A stretch of DNA of 64,000 bases. It comes from Lunularia cruciata (taxonomy: Eukaryota > Streptophyta > Marchantiopsida > Lunulariales > Lunulariaceae). The notes beneath the pieces are model-generated. The model worked only from the letters and a program-made list of their open reading frames with translations. It was not told the DNA's origin and searched no databases. The DNA is taken from positions 3,658,001-3,722,000 of the forward strand of contig OX419757.1 of NCBI GenBank assembly GCA_948567375.1, in the 5' to 3' direction. A program made the translations under genes and the position numbers. The first letter of the stretch is position 1; the number at the start of each line of letters is the position of its first letter. Shown piece after piece: positions 12,406 to 24,907 of this stretch.

Positions 12406-13108
12406 TGTAATACCAAGAGCTAGCCATATGATCTAGATGTGAAATTCAGTTTGGTAACATCTAGAATGATGTTATACATGATGGTCAAAATAGATAAGAT
12501 AGAAGTATCACCAAAAGAGTACTTATACTAATAGAGCAAAAACCAAAATAGACTTGAGAACCTTAGAACTAATAGCTAAACATATGATTTCAAGGTGAAT
12601 ATTGGTTTGGTAACATCTGGAAGGATGTTACACATGATGGACTAAACAGATCAAAAAGAGGTATCACCAAAAAGGGACTTCCACTAATAGAGTAGGAACC
12701 AAAATATGCCTAAAATCTTTGAAGGCCATTTTGGAGGCCTAAACGGATGAATTAGGCCTAAAAAATGTGCAGACCCCCCCCCCCCAGTTTGTCTCATCAA
12801 GAGCTTTCCAATGGTACCTTATGTGGTTTTGAGATTCCTATAAGAAGATTCCCTAAAAGATTCCCTCTGGTCAAAGCTTGTTTGACCAACTAGATAGGAC
12901 CTAGACCGACATGTCACTCATCCAAGTAATTAATCCAAGGGTAGAGCTTGCTAACATGTCACATATATGTGTGCCTAATCCTATGGTGGAGCTTCCTTGG
13001 AGGAGATCCTCTTTGTCTATATAATAAAGAGAAGGTGCTCCTTTGGGGCACCGAATGTTGAGTGTGTAATCTGTGTTTTCTCTCTTTTGTTGTCATTGGA
13101 GTATTACA
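12406..13108 (+). repeat. Left (5') LTR of element A
   Basis: The LTR is 703 bp, TGTAATAC to GTATTACA. A TATA-like box TATATAATA lies at 13018-13026 and is conserved in both B LTRs, supporting it as the core promoter. A run of 12 C at 12774-12785 is followed by a 41-bp deletion relative to the right LTR, which explains the length difference. Many substitutions separate the two LTRs, so the insertion is not recent. Confidence 0.93.
13018..13026 (+). promoter_or_regulatory. TATA box of the A-family LTR
   Basis: TATATAATA occurs at the same LTR position in A left (13018) and in both B LTRs (34463, 40338). In the A right LTR it reads TATATCATA. The box lies about 80 bp before the LTR end, as expected for a promoter driving a transcript that starts within the LTR. 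Confidence 0.65.
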
Positions 13109-13109
13109 A

Positions 13110-13126
13110 TGGTATCATAGCGAGTG
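13110..13126 (+). other. Primer-binding site, initiator Met-tRNA
   Basis: TGGTATCATAGCGAGTG starts 2 nt after the LTR end. It matches the plant retroelement PBS consensus TGGTATCAGAGC at 11 of 12 positions. Element B has TGGTATCAGAGTG at the same place. Confidence 0.9.
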
Positions 13127-13693
13127 TCTTAGTCCAAGAGAGTGGATCACCCCTCTTGGAAGAGCTCAAACTACCAAAACTGAGTAATTTGAGGTGGAGA
13201 ACATAGAGTAATTGCTAGACTTAGGAAGGAGTTTAGAGAGCGGACGGGATGGATACACCGGGAGGATAATTTGTTGCACCTAGCTTTCCATTCCCGAATC
13301 CATTCCACATCAAGGTTATGTACATCCAGCATGAGCAAATGAAGGTATCGCTAGTTTATCACTTTGGTGCAGAATTCATGGTAAGGTGATGAACTCACCA
13401 AACCCAATGATTCTACCTGTGGTGATATATGACAAAGAGTGGGATTTGACCATCTACATTCTATTATGATGATATGGATGTGAATATTGCAAATCCTCTC
13501 CCTTTCAACACTCAAGTAGAAATCTGTTATGAAGTGCGACCAAAAGTGATGTTTAGATTTTGGCGAGGAGTATTATCAACGAGTGATAGCTTCTAAGGTC
13601 CCAATGGTAGTTCCGATAGTTTGTGCACCTTCTAGAGTGATCATATTGACTTTGTATTGAAGTAGACATTAGCAATTGAGTGTTGTAGGAACC
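13127..13693 (+). other. Untranslated leader of element A
   Basis: This lies between the PBS and the first plausible gag ATG. It is colinear with 34574-35150 in element B and has no recognisable coding content. Confidence 0.5.
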
Positions 13694-14665
13694 ATGGATC
13701 TGCAATTGCAAGAGCTGGTGCAAGGGATGTTGAATGAATTTTGAGAGATTAAGATGACCATGGAGAAATTACAAAGTCAAAGTGCAAATCCTCAGGAATA
13801 TTCAAACCATGCAAGAAGAAGAGCCGTCTCAAAACCCAGTACCTATGACTGAAGTACTTGGAGAGGCACCTGCGCCTACGTACCCTATCAACAATGAAGC
13901 CACATTGCTACTCCGAATGAAGAAGACTTGCAACATCAAGCCTTACAAGAGGCAACGTATAATGGAAGTAGTGGAAAATTGGATCTCAAGAATGAATCGA
14001 TATTTTGATTGCTCTCAACAAAGATCACAGAGCATGTTGCAAGTGTGTTTGCATGTGGGTACTTGACCGATAAAGCACTCACATGGTATGATGTTTGGGA
14101 ACGATTCATGTTGACAGAGAGAAGAGAAGTCATGTGGACAGCAATGCAAGAAGGATTGCTGAAGAATTTCCAATCGGTGGATTTTGTACAGATGGCTCAA
14201 ACCCGACTATGGGGATTGAGACAAAAGAATAGCGTACAAGAGTATGTGGAGGCATTTCTAGATCTACAAATCGCAATAACCAACATGAGTCCAATAGAGG
14301 CTCTCGACAATTTCAAACGAGGGTTAAAGGATCGGATTTGCCAAGAAGTCATGGTGCAAAATCCTCGCACGGTATTTGAAGCCATTGCTTGTGTACAGAG
14401 AATAGCAGGAGCATTGGGTAGAGGTGAAGGATTAGTTCCACCTCAACATTATCGGGCAGAAATGTCACACATGGGTGGACCAATACCGATGGAATTGGGT
14501 AACCTTTGATTTCAAGATCAAGGAGCATGTATGCTTCAAGGGGAGCGTGGACGAGTAGAAGAACAAAGAGATGGAGTCCCACAAGGAGAAGGAACTCAAG
14601 GAGAACAACGCCATTGTTACAATTGTGGTTGTATGGGCACATATCTACCAACTATAATACTCGTT
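13694..14665 (+). pseudogene. gag (capsid/nucleocapsid) of element A, disrupted
   Basis: The likely start is ATG at 13694 (MDLQLQELVQGM); an in-frame TGA follows after about 16 codons. The central capsid region is open from 14009 to 14509, with the features usual in chromovirus Gag (ALTWYDVWERFM, LWGLRQKNSVQEYVEAF, LDNFKRGLKDRI). A CCHC zinc knuckle is recognisable near 14610-14660 as CYNCGC followed, one frame away, by GHISTNY: a 1-nt change breaks it and the last Cys is lost. Gag would package the RNA in virus-like particles. The element B copy is colinear but lacks this ATG (ATA). Confidence 0.85.
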
Positions 14666-14840
14666 TCCCTAAAGGCCCTTCACCTTTGTACAGGCAATCT
14701 TTGAACAACATGGAGAGGCGCATTGAAGAAGAAGAGGTGGAAATCACTTTGGAAAACAAAGATTGCGAGTAAATGTACCTTTTGGCCTTATTGGCTCAAT
14801 AAGGAAGAAGAGAAGCGAGGGAAGGAAGAAGACTAATGTG

Positions 14841-15236
14841 CAAAGATCTCAAAAGGCAACCTCACAATTTATTGTTGTGAATGGAGTCCTAGAAGGCAAT
14901 CAAGTGAGAGTATTAATTGATTTGGGAGCAACAAAGAATTTCTTATCTTGCTCTATTGCAATATGATTGGGAATGGATCTAAAGAGAGATAGGAGTGAAG
15001 AAGTAGAGTTGCCTACAAGGAAAATAGAGAGGATTGAATCATTACCTAGATGGGTAATACTCTCTGTAGGAGAATATCAGGAAGCAATTGAGTGGCGTGT
15101 GATACAATTAGCTTGTTATGATGCAATCTTAAGCATGCCATGGATGGAGCATTACAACCCTATGGTAGATTGGAGGAAGAAAGTAGTGAGAACCCACAAA
15201 TGGTCAATCATTGAAGTTAAAGAAAAATCACCCAGG
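14841..15236 (+). pseudogene. Aspartic protease of element A
   Basis: The active-site motif reads DLGATKNFLS (about 14917-14946), where the family consensus is D-S/T-G-A-T, so the residue after the catalytic Asp is Leu. It is preceded by the usual VNG...VRVLID strand. The second conserved region reads YDAILSMPWMEHYNP, matching the family pattern YD-ILG-PWL. A TGA after 'SIAI' at about 14964 interrupts the frame. In normal chromoviruses this domain processes Gag-Pol and lies between nucleocapsid and RT, as here. Confidence 0.85.
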
Positions 15237-15329
15237 TAGGATCTGCATCTATATGTCATAGGGACAATAACTATCTGTAAGACAGATAGATGTTTCATGG
15301 GTCTAATAAGAGAAGTCCAGAGTGCACAA

Positions 15330-16757
15330 CTTGATGGACAAGTTCCTGAGAAATTGAAGGTTGTGGTGGATGAATTTCAAGATGTCTTTCTTGATGATCT
15401 ACCCTCAGGGGTACCACCAAAAAGGAGAGTAGATCATAAAATTGAGACACTCCCGGGGAAGACACCTCCTTGTTAGGCCCCATATTGTCTATCACCTCAT
15501 TAGTAGGAGGAGTGAAAGACTCAAATTGAGGAGATGCTGCAGAAGGGGTTCATCCAACCTAGCATATTACCATACGGGGCTCTTGTCTTGTTTGTGAAGA
15601 AGAAGGATGGTACAATGCGCATGTGCATTGACTATCGAGGTCTCAATCAGCAAATAGTGAAGAACAAATACCCCTTGTCTTGCATGGATGACCTATTTGA
15701 TCAACTCCATGGAGCAAGATACTTTAGCAAATTGGACTTGCGGAGCAGTTACAATCAAATCCAAATTGCAGAGGAGGATGTGTACAAAACTACCTTTCAA
15801 ACCAAGTATGGCCACTTTGAGTATCTTGTGATGCCTTTTGGCCTCACCAATGCGCTTGCCACTTTCATGAGTCTAATGAATGACATATTTCATCCATACT
15901 TGGATAAGTCTATTATCGTCTTCTTGGAAAATATCTTAGTATATAATAGCACAATGACGGAACACAAATAATATCTACAAGAGGTCCTCTAGATTCTAAG
16001 ACAGAATTGATTGTATGCCAAAATCTCAAAGTGCAATTTTGGCAAGTTTGAAGTAGACTACTTAGGGCATAGAGTAAGTGCAGAGTGCATTCAAGTATTG
16101 ATAGATAAAATAGAGGTCATTTAAAAATGGCATGCCCCAAAAGATCAGACTCAACTCAAGAGCTTCTTGGGGTTGACGAGATTCTATCATAGATTGTCAA
16201 GGACTTCTCCAATGTTGCACAGCCTTTAACGGCACTACTTGGCAAGGGGAAGAAGTGGACATGTGAACCGTACAAGAGTTGGCCTTTCAAGAATTGAAAG
16301 CCACCTTGCTACATGCACCAATCTTGAAGTGGTATGACCCAAAATGACCAATCAAGTTGGCTACGGATGCATCAAGCGTAGCAATAGGAGGAGTCCTACA
16401 ATAAGAGTGGCATGATGGATGACATCCAATTGCATCTTTCTCTCCAAATTTGTTACTGGTAGAGCACAATTACCACGCCATAGAACAAGAAGAGCAGGTC
16501 ATTGTTCTTGCAACCAAGCATTGGAAGCACTATCTGGGCGAGAAGGCATTTGTAGTAGAGATAGACCACAAACCTCTAGTCTACCTCGACACGCAGAAGG
16601 ATCTATCTTGTCGCCAAATTTGGTGGACAGAGTGGCAACAACACTTCAACATGTCAATCACCTACTTGGAAGGTAAGAAGCAACTTGCAGATGCATTCAC
16701 CCGCATGCCAATGGCAAACAACTTGGTGGTAGAGGTTAAGATTAACCTTGAATTCTA
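15330..16757 (+). pseudogene. Reverse transcriptase and RNase H of element A
   Basis: RT motifs appear in order: [71 protein letters not shown]. The catalytic box reads FLENILVY where the family has FLDDILVY, so both aspartates are lost. The frame is open at 15534-15971 and then broken by stops through the thumb (about 15972-16250). RNase H motifs include IKLATDASSVAIGGVLQ-like sequence near 16350, then ATKHWKHYLGEKAFVVEIDHKPLVYL and LADAFTRMP, open at 16450-16757. A 1-nt slip and several stops separate the two parts. It is clearly homologous to B at 36830-38210. Confidence 0.92.
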
Positions 16758-16779
16758 GCCAAAGATTCTGGCTACCCCA

Positions 16780-18194
16780 AAAACTGATCCGCAGATTGTA
16801 GAAGCGCAATCATCCAAAGGAGTCACTAACACACAAGGACTCACCTTTTGTGATGGCAAATTATGGATCCCAAATGTCCCAGAATTACGCACCACCATTC
16901 TAGTGGAATGTCATGATTTGGCCATTGTAGGTCATGTCAGAGTGGACAAGACCTTGGATCTAGACCAGCGCCATTACTATTGGCCCAAGATGAACAATGA
17001 CATGATGGACTACGTGCGCATCTGCCTACTTTTTCAACAAAACAAAGCTTCTAATCAAGCTCTTGCATGGCTCCTTCAACCTCTCTCCATGCCTACCCAA
17101 CGTTGAGAACAAGTGAGTATGGATCTCGTCTGTGAATTACCCAAGACTACCTCATGGTTTGACTCCATCGTGGTCTTTGTGGACCGGCTCAGCAAAATGA
17201 TTCATGTACGCCCTACCACCAAGAATGTGACCGCTCCACAACTAGCTCAATTATACTTAGATGCAGTCTTCTCTCACCATGGCTTGTCTAGAGTACTTAT
17301 CCCCAATAGAGGCACTCAATTCACCAGTTTGTTTTGGCAAACACTCTTTGGTTTCTTCAAAACCAAGTTGGTCATGTCCACAGCTTACTACCCACAAATA
17401 GATGGCCAAATAGAGCAGGTTAATCACACGATTGAAGACATGTTACGTGGCTTCACCTTAGAAGAGCAAGAGAGGTGGGAAACCCAACTTCCGTTGGTGG
17501 AATTTGCTTACAACAATTCAATCAATACATCCACCCAATTCACTCCATTCTTCCTCATGTATGGTGAGCATCACTTCACACCTTCTAGCTTGATGAAGAT
17601 CCATCCAATGGCTACCAAGGTAGATGAAGTCAACACATTTGTTTCTAGAATCCAACACGGTGTGGAGAGCGCCAAACACAGATTATAGATTGCACAAAAT
17701 CAACAAAAGCAGTATGTTGATGCACACCGTAGGCACATGGAGTTCAATTTTGGGGATCAAGTGTGGCTATCGACACCAACCTCACATTAGTTGGACCTTG
17801 TAAGCTCAGACCTCATTTTATTGGGCCTTTCTTGATTCTTTGTCGTGTCAACACTGTGGCCTATCACCTTGAGCTACCCCCACACATGAAGATCCATCCA
17901 GTGTTCCATGTTTCCCTACTATGCAGATATGCTCCCCGATCAGGCCAGGGTCATTCCACACAAGACATTTGACCTTGTCTGACACTCATTGATAGCACAG
18001 AGGAATATGAAGTGGAGCATATTCTCCAAAAACGCATATGTGGTACTCGCCATCCGCGTGTAGACTATCTAGTATAGTGGAAAGGTTACCCCCTCCATGA
18101 AGCAACATGGGAGCCCGCTGCCAATTTGACACATGCACCAGTGTTGGTGCAAGCATTTGAGCAACAATTGCACAACGAGGACGTTGTGCCTTAA
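16780..18194 (+). pseudogene. Integrase with C-terminal chromodomain, element A
   Basis: An HHCC-like finger lies near 16903-17060 (AIVGHVRVDKT, HYYWPKMNNDM, YVRICLLFQ; the last Cys is replaced). The catalytic core is open at 17113-17688: the first Asp is in FVDRLSKMIH, the second reads PNRGTQF where SDRGTQF is usual (Asp to Asn), and Glu is kept in GQIEQVNHT. The C-terminal domain (FIGPFLIL, HPVFHVSLL) follows with a frameshift. The chromodomain at 17991-18194 (EEYEVEHILQKR, DYLV, stop, WKGYPLHEATWEP) ends at TAA 18192-18194, 13 bp before the 3' LTR. Chromodomains of this class direct integration to marked chromatin. Confidence 0.92.
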
Positions 18195-18207
18195 AAGGAA
18201 GGAGGTC

Positions 18208-18951
18208 TATAATACCAAGAGTTAGCAATATGATCTAGATGTGAAATTTGGTTTGGTAACATCTAGAATGATTTTATACATGATGGTCAAAATAGATCAG
18301 ATATAAGTATCACTAAAAGAGTACTTCTACTAATAGAGGAGAAACCAAAATAGACTTGAGAACCTTAGAACCAATAGCTAGACATATGATTTAAAGGTGA
18401 GAATTGGTTTGGCAACCTCTGGAAGGATGTTACACATGATGGACTAAACAAATCAGAAAGAGGTATCACCAAAAGGGGAATTTTACTAATAGAGTAGGAA
18501 TCAAAATATGCTTGAAATCTTTGAAGGCAATTTTGGAGGCCTAAACGGATGAATTAGGCCTCAAAAATGTACACATTCCTCCCCCCCCCCCCTAAATCAA
18601 GAGAAAGCCTAGCCTTCCCCTCCCTCTTGTTTTGTCTCACCGAGAGCTTTCCAACGGTACCTTACGTGATTCTGATACTCCTACATGAAGATTCCCTAAA
18701 AGATTCCCTCCAATCAAAGCTTGTTTGACCAACCAGATAGGACCTAGACCGACATGTCACCCATCCAAGTAAGTAATCCAAGGGTGGAGCTTGCTAACAT
18801 GTCACCTATCTGTGTGCCTAATCCTATGGTGGAGTTTCCTTGAAGGAGATCCTCTTTGTCTATATCATAAAGAGAAGGTGCTCCTTTGGGGCACCAAATG
18901 TTGAGTGTGTAATCTGTGTTTTCTCTCTTCTCTTGTCCTTGGAGTATTACA
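18208..18951 (+). repeat. Right (3') LTR of element A
   Basis: The LTR is 744 bp, starting TATAATACC (mutated from TGTAATACC) and ending GTATTACA at 18951. The polypurine tract is directly upstream. A run of 12 C lies at 18581-18592. The TATA-like box is altered to TATATCATA. The second target copy GACTA follows at 18952-18956. Confidence 0.93.
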
Positions 18952-18956
18952 GACTA

Positions 18957-21395
18957 CTAATCGCATACAACCATGAACTCCATGGTGCAAACAAAGATCT
19001 CAATTTCTATGACTGTCTCAACAATGTAATCCAGAATTTGGTTGTATCAAAGAGGAAGGTAAGAGAATTCTGAGACAAACTGACATCCATTACAAATGAA
19101 CAATCACATTCACAAATCCTTTGGATTGAATCTATAGAGATCGTGATTACTTGTGATTTTATCTTTTTAGTGCGCTAGAGGCAGTGATACTACCCTCTTT
19201 GCCCAATAACTTTGCCCAAAGAAGTTAAATATGAAGCAATAGAAAGTCATCTTTGTGATGCTATATCTCATTTTTAGTGATCTTCAACTCGTCTCCTCTT
19301 GGAAGCAAACCATTCTTACCACATTGTTATGAATTTGAATGATACATGGTAATTGCATACATGTTCTTGGAATAATACTAGTTCCTCAAAAACCATATAA
19401 CATAAGCGTCTTTACATTTTCATAAAGAAATGTTATATTATATTTTTATAAACAAAAATATGTTCATAGAACACTTTATATTTCTAATCATATGCACCAA
19501 AATATGTTCCTCTTATAATATAGATATTTAGGATTGTATCATTTAAAAAGATAAACAAATCTTCTCATTATAATGATCCAGATGTAAAGCTTACATAGCT
19601 TAAAATTATATGATATTTAGAAGTAATTTCTACACAAAGTCTAGAGAAACATCTACCAATTTTGATCTAATTCTTATATCTCTAATTGTACTGCTAATAG
19701 CTAACAGTACTATTACTTCTAAAATATGTTTTAAGGACAAAATTTCTCCAATAACAACAATATGGAATAAGCACATGTAAATAAATCCAAAAGGGAACAT
19801 AACGTTCTATCCCATTGCAAAAATAAATGTTTTCTAATCAAACATAACTTAAAAGTAGTAAAATATTAGGATTATAGATCAAAATTATAGTCCAATCAGT
19901 GTAACTATGCAATTACAAAAATAAACACTTTTAAGCAGTTCATGATGTCCTTTGATTATTCTGATGTTATTTAGCTAATATCTTAATTTGAATTTTAACC
20001 AAAGATCATGTATTTTTATGTCTTTGTATTTATAATTATCATCTTCAATGAAGGTTAAGGTTAACCAGCAAAGTATTTTATCATAATCTTTATATTTTCA
20101 GTAGTGAAGAATATTTCTCTAATAGAATTTTATGGTACTAATTTTTATATTCTACCGTATTATTAGGGTATTGTTTTGATGTATAATTAAATTAAATTTT
20201 AGACATATATTTAAAAACTATTTATTAAATAGGATTCATATGCGACCAATAGAACACAAGAACGGTGGTTACTCATGATGGCAAAAGTTTCTTCCCTTGC
20301 TTGCGTAACTAGAGTGTTTAAAAAACTTGTAGACAAAGTGCTCGGTCAAGTGATTGAATTTGTTGAAATCATTTAGCTACTGCGTCAAACCCACTTGCGT
20401 TGATGAGCATGAATATGAATCCGTACTTACAGATCCTTGATGAGATGAGAAGATGAGAAGATGAGCTCGTATATAAACGATATATCTATGATGGGAATAG
20501 AGATTGTAGAGCTAAATTATCAACAATATGCTTGATGGATGCCGCATGGGTTACTCCATCTAAGGAAACTTGGCACGTACCTCTTCCACATTACATTACA
20601 GGACGTTATAATTTAGTTGGACTGCAATCAACGGATATTTGTTGTTGGAATTGATGAACTAAGCTTGTTTTCTTCTGTTCCTAATAGAAAAGCTATTTCA
20701 ATCGGAATTAATATACGATCAATCTAGTGCAACTTTGAATATGGACAATGAATGAGTCGGGCCGGAACAAAACACACTAATAAGTAAAATAGATTGAAAT
20801 TTAAAAAATGATATGGACTTCGAAAACCTTTCCATTACGTAAAATTTCACAAGTGAATTATTTTAACTGCTTACAACTTTTTATATCTCCAAATGTTTCA
20901 AGTTTAAAATTTTAGTATTTATTAAAAAATTTATATTCATATGCTCCTATTCTCGGTAAATGCAATTCCAACAAAAGATTGCAGTTATTCCGTCGGCAAC
21001 CTTAACTACTGATAACTGCTATATTCACAATGTTGCATTTATGGAGTTCCTGGATAATTGCACATTACGGAATGCAATTGGCTGCAGAAATGGAAGCATT
21101 TTATCTCTCGAAAGTGAACAGTATTTCAAAAGTTTGATATGTAACCTTATTTGATATCCTTGATGTCAAAGTCAGCTTGAATTCAACATATGCAAGAGGA
21201 TGACTCGCTATGAATAGGACTTGTGGTCAGAAGATGTAATGGGAGCTCCTACTTGTCATTACCTCTGAATGGGAATCTAGTGCCTATGATTGCTATAGGG
21301 TGATGGATATATGCTTGCAAAAGTAAGAGGTAAGCACGGTTAGTGATGGCCTCCAACGGTCTCCTTTGCAAGGAAAGCCATGGTGTAAAATGGTC
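18957..21395. other. Non-coding stretch, nothing recognised
   Basis: AT-rich in most parts. A modestly protein-like stretch near 20277-20390 (VSSLACVTRVFKKLVDKVLG) is soon closed by stops and could not be assigned. No repeats longer than simple 'atgagaag' triplication near 20447-20464 were seen. Confidence 0.4.
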
Positions 21396-21499
21396 CTCCT
21401 TCCCCTAGTAGCATTGATCATTGCACCCACCTACATGCTTGCTTGTGCTCCTTCCCCTAGTAGCATTGATCATTGCACCCACCTACATGCTTGCTTGTG
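21396..21499 (+). repeat. Perfect 52-bp tandem duplication
   Basis: The block starting CTCCTTCCCCTAGTAGCATT at 21396-21447 repeats without a mismatch at 21448-21499. Perfect identity in otherwise decayed sequence means a very recent duplication or an assembly artefact. Confidence 0.95.
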
Positions 21500-24400
21500 C
21501 TAAGGACTTTGGTTGTAGTGGGTTTGAGATCATCACATCGAACAAGGTATGTCTGCCATTTATGCATGAAACTATATTTGCCCGCACCCTCCGAGGAGTT
21601 GGTCTTGATAGGTCCAACCATCATCCAATTTGAATTTTGGAATGCATATATCATAATATTAGAGGCATTGTATCCCATCCTAGATGACATCATGAACTCT
21701 AGTGTGCTCTCCACCTATAGTACAATATAGAATGTGACTACTATGTGTGTTATATGTAGAACTGCGCGTGCACGGGTTTAGTAATCCCAAAAGTTCTAGA
21801 TGGAGGGAATCCCAATAGTAGGTAGAAGGCCATAATAAAATCCTCCAAATTCAACCAAAAGGCCTCAAATTAATAGAGAGCCTTGGAGCCAAGCTCCGGA
21901 GCCTTTCCTTCTACAAGAGAGAATCCTAGCTCTATCATGTATAAGTGCATCAACAAGTAGTTTGGTAAGATTGTGAGTGTGCATACACTTATTAAGATTC
22001 ACTTGAATCTTCTTAGAGTCTAAGGATACAAAGGCAATAAATGAAGGGAGTGTTGTGTGTGCAAGACTTGGCAAATAGGTCACAAGTCAACCAAAGAGAT
22101 GTTTGAAATGCATGGATGCTTGAATCTACTATCACAATAGGTGTCAATAAAAGAGGGTGACTCTTATGTAAGAACCTATTTGCCAATTGGGAGGCCATTA
22201 GTGCTAATGCTCCTAGATATATTGTTTGTGCATTTGACTAAACATAGGAAAACATTCCCAATAGCTATGGAACAAACACCAACTATCTCCATTGATAAGC
22301 AAGGAAATGAGATGCACCAAAGTAATGAGCAACACTTGGGATACTAGATCCAAGGCAATCAATTGGTAAAAAGCAAAGAGAAGGAAGAAACCTAAATCTA
22401 GCATGTTTGGGGAGAGACAATCTTACAAATACTCAAAAACCAATCTTAAAGGTCCACTTGCTAAGAAACATAAAGAGTGGAGTAAAGCATGAGCAAAGAA
22501 GGACTCCATAAGATGAGCTCCTCATTTGGGTGGTACTCATAAGCAAAAAGAAGGAATGTTAAATGTTGCTTGTGGATGGAGAGTCTGTAGGGTCAATGAA
22601 GTATTAGTGTAGAAGGGCGTTGGTCTAGAGAGTGGTAGTACTTGGACAACTCATCAATACTCACCTACTTGACCCAACATCAAGGAATAATAGAGACGCA
22701 ATGCATGGGATTGTGTGGACTACATGATCTGTTTGGATATTGCTAGGGCCAGAATGATGTACTCCTCTTGTAAAGCTAGCCAAGCCACTCACAAAAATGT
22801 CAATGAATAGAAAAAGTAGTCTCATGATGTCTTGATGCACCCCATGGGCTAGGAGGAGCAACTTCCACTATGGGAAGTGGGTTAAAGGGTCCAAGTAGAG
22901 ATATCCCTCCACTCGTCATCTGCCAAAATAGTTCATAGTTGTAAGTAGAGCATAGAGTCCGCTAGATGTTGTAGAGGTATAGTGATCTTGGTGTACATGT
23001 GGGATTTGGGTAAACTTGGAATGAATGGGATCTAGTGAGTATAACTATGAGTAGAGAGGGCAGGAGTATGAAGAGGGTAGGTGGAGATGTGACCTTCACC
23101 CTCATCCATAGGCATCTAGCTTGCCCTTGATTTTATGCTGGACCAATATACACTCATAGACAATCCGTAGGTCCTAGGCGTAGGTTGCTAGTGGGGCAGT
23201 ATGTACGGGAGTACTAAGTGCATTTCAAGAGGGATATGACTCTATAGTGATGGAATATATCTACAGAGGCGGATGGGATCTTATACCATTCTTCTGGAGT
23301 TCCCATTCTACTCAAGAAGGCACAAAGACCACAGAAACCACTGTCCACTACGTCTTGTGAGAAATATTCAGTGAAGACTCCTATAACTACCCCTCAAAGA
23401 ATTCTTTCTTAGAGTTTTGATTTTACCACTCTCTATACAATGATTCACTTTACCGACTTCAAAACAAAGTTGGCTAGTCTTATCCGATCCACTTTTCAAT
23501 AAAGGTTCACTCGCAACAAGGAATCAGTGTTAGTAGCCGAGACTTCTGCCCTCGACTTCAAATACAAATAGTTCAAAAGCATTTCTATTATAACATTCTA
23601 AATCTGACATTTCTCCTTCGGCAAAACGTTTCAAGTTCATGTGTGTCGATGCTGACATTCTAATCTGTTGGATGCTGTTCTTATTTGACAACCTCTACAT
23701 CACCTTCGGAATCATCTTTTCCGTGAAGATATCGGAATTCTTGTGGTTAGACCTTGTGCGGTTTTTGTGGTTAATCTGCACCTTTTTATCTACAAACTTG
23801 ACTTCATCCGCGGATGACTTGATGATTTATACTTACTAAGCCATCTGTCCCGAGTTAGGAGATACATGAACGATCTCCTAGTCGTCGGTTCTGATCTCAA
23901 TAACTTTCAGGAGTTCATGTATAAGGATTACATTGCTAGAGGAGGAGGATCTATCCCATACATTCTTGCAAATTAGTCCGAACTCACTCAGGAACACATT
24001 GTAATTCCCTCGACTGCAGAATAACTCAGGATCATTTCCACAGCTTGGTCTCCATCTAAGATAAAAACGCGCTGCCTCATTTTGCTCGTATTAAGACCAT
24101 CTCGCTGCCTCATGTTCTCTCGGATATTTCCTGCAATAGCAAACAGGGGATTAATGAATCGGAGTCCGAGAGATACAGGAGAGTATGTAAATCTATAAAG
24201 TTTTTTCTTGATGCGTGTAGGGGAACTTGTAGATAGCTTGTCTCTGAAAGTACCCTCTTGACCTCATTCGCAAAACATTTCGCTTAGTTATCTGGAAAGA
24301 AAAACATCCACGGTTACCTGGCTCCCAGTGTCTTCAGTGATTTGAGAAATTTAAAAATTTCAATTCTCTCAACCAAGCGAGGAACTTTTGTCGACCCCGC

Positions 24401-24907
24401 CAGTAGTTACCCCAAAAGCCCTGGGAACTCTCACTACTGGTATAACACGGTAGTGTATTTTATATCATATATATTCTGTATTTTGAATAATATGAATGCT
24501 TACTATTTACCTGCATGGACCCACTCTGTTATACAGCCCCTTTCCCTCACAGCACCTCGCGCAGACAATATCTCTCGTTTTATCACACTCCTGAAATGCT
24601 ATTTCTCGCCTTTTTTTTATATTTTTCAGCGAACTTCCTCCTTTTCTTTTCTTATTCTTTGTACTATCTTTTTCTTCTGCATGTATCTTTCTCGTTCATG
24701 CTATTATTCTCCTTGTCATCCTACAATTCTGGTTGCTTCTCTACTATCGATGTTTTCTTTCAGGTATCACTAAGGTGAGTCTCAAATCTTTTCCTTGCTC
24801 ATTCTTCCGATTTCCTTGTACATGGTTTCTATATTGCATTTTCGAAGCCCATTTTCTTCCATATTACCTTCAAGGAGGTACTGTTTCGGCTTTACATATG
24901 CTTTTAC
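21500..24907. other. Mostly non-coding stretch, nothing assigned
   Basis: From about 21750 to 23250 the plus strand is purine-rich and coding-like in short pieces (for example 22141-22347) with no domain. From about 23380 composition becomes more balanced and pyrimidine-rich on the plus strand. Hydrophobic ORFs at 24342-24773 and 24515-24778 reflect T/C-rich sequence rather than a recognisable gene. Confidence 0.35.

Larger units (their letters stand above)
12406..18951 (+). mobile_element. Ty3/gypsy chromovirus A, full length but defective
   Basis: The element is 6546 bp long, with two related LTRs, the PBS at 13110, gag-PR-RT-RH-IN order, a C-terminal chromodomain, a polypurine tract just before 18208 (AAAAGGAAGGAGG) and a perfect 5-bp target duplication. 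The LTR ends form an 8-bp inverted repeat (TGTAATAC...GTATTACA; the right LTR starts TATAATAC). Stops and frameshifts are spread through gag and pol, and both RT and integrase have lost catalytic acidic residues, so it cannot move by itself. It shares its family with element B and with the solo LTR at 3555. Confidence 0.95.

Noticed and set aside
18840-19073. 77-codon ORF crossing the end of the A right LTR
   Set aside because: It starts in LTR sequence shared with 12997-13206 and runs into flanking DNA by chance.
24342-24778. Hydrophobic ORFs suggesting membrane proteins
   Set aside because: T/C-rich sequence gives Phe/Leu/Ser-rich translations in several frames at once; no domain or start context favours one.
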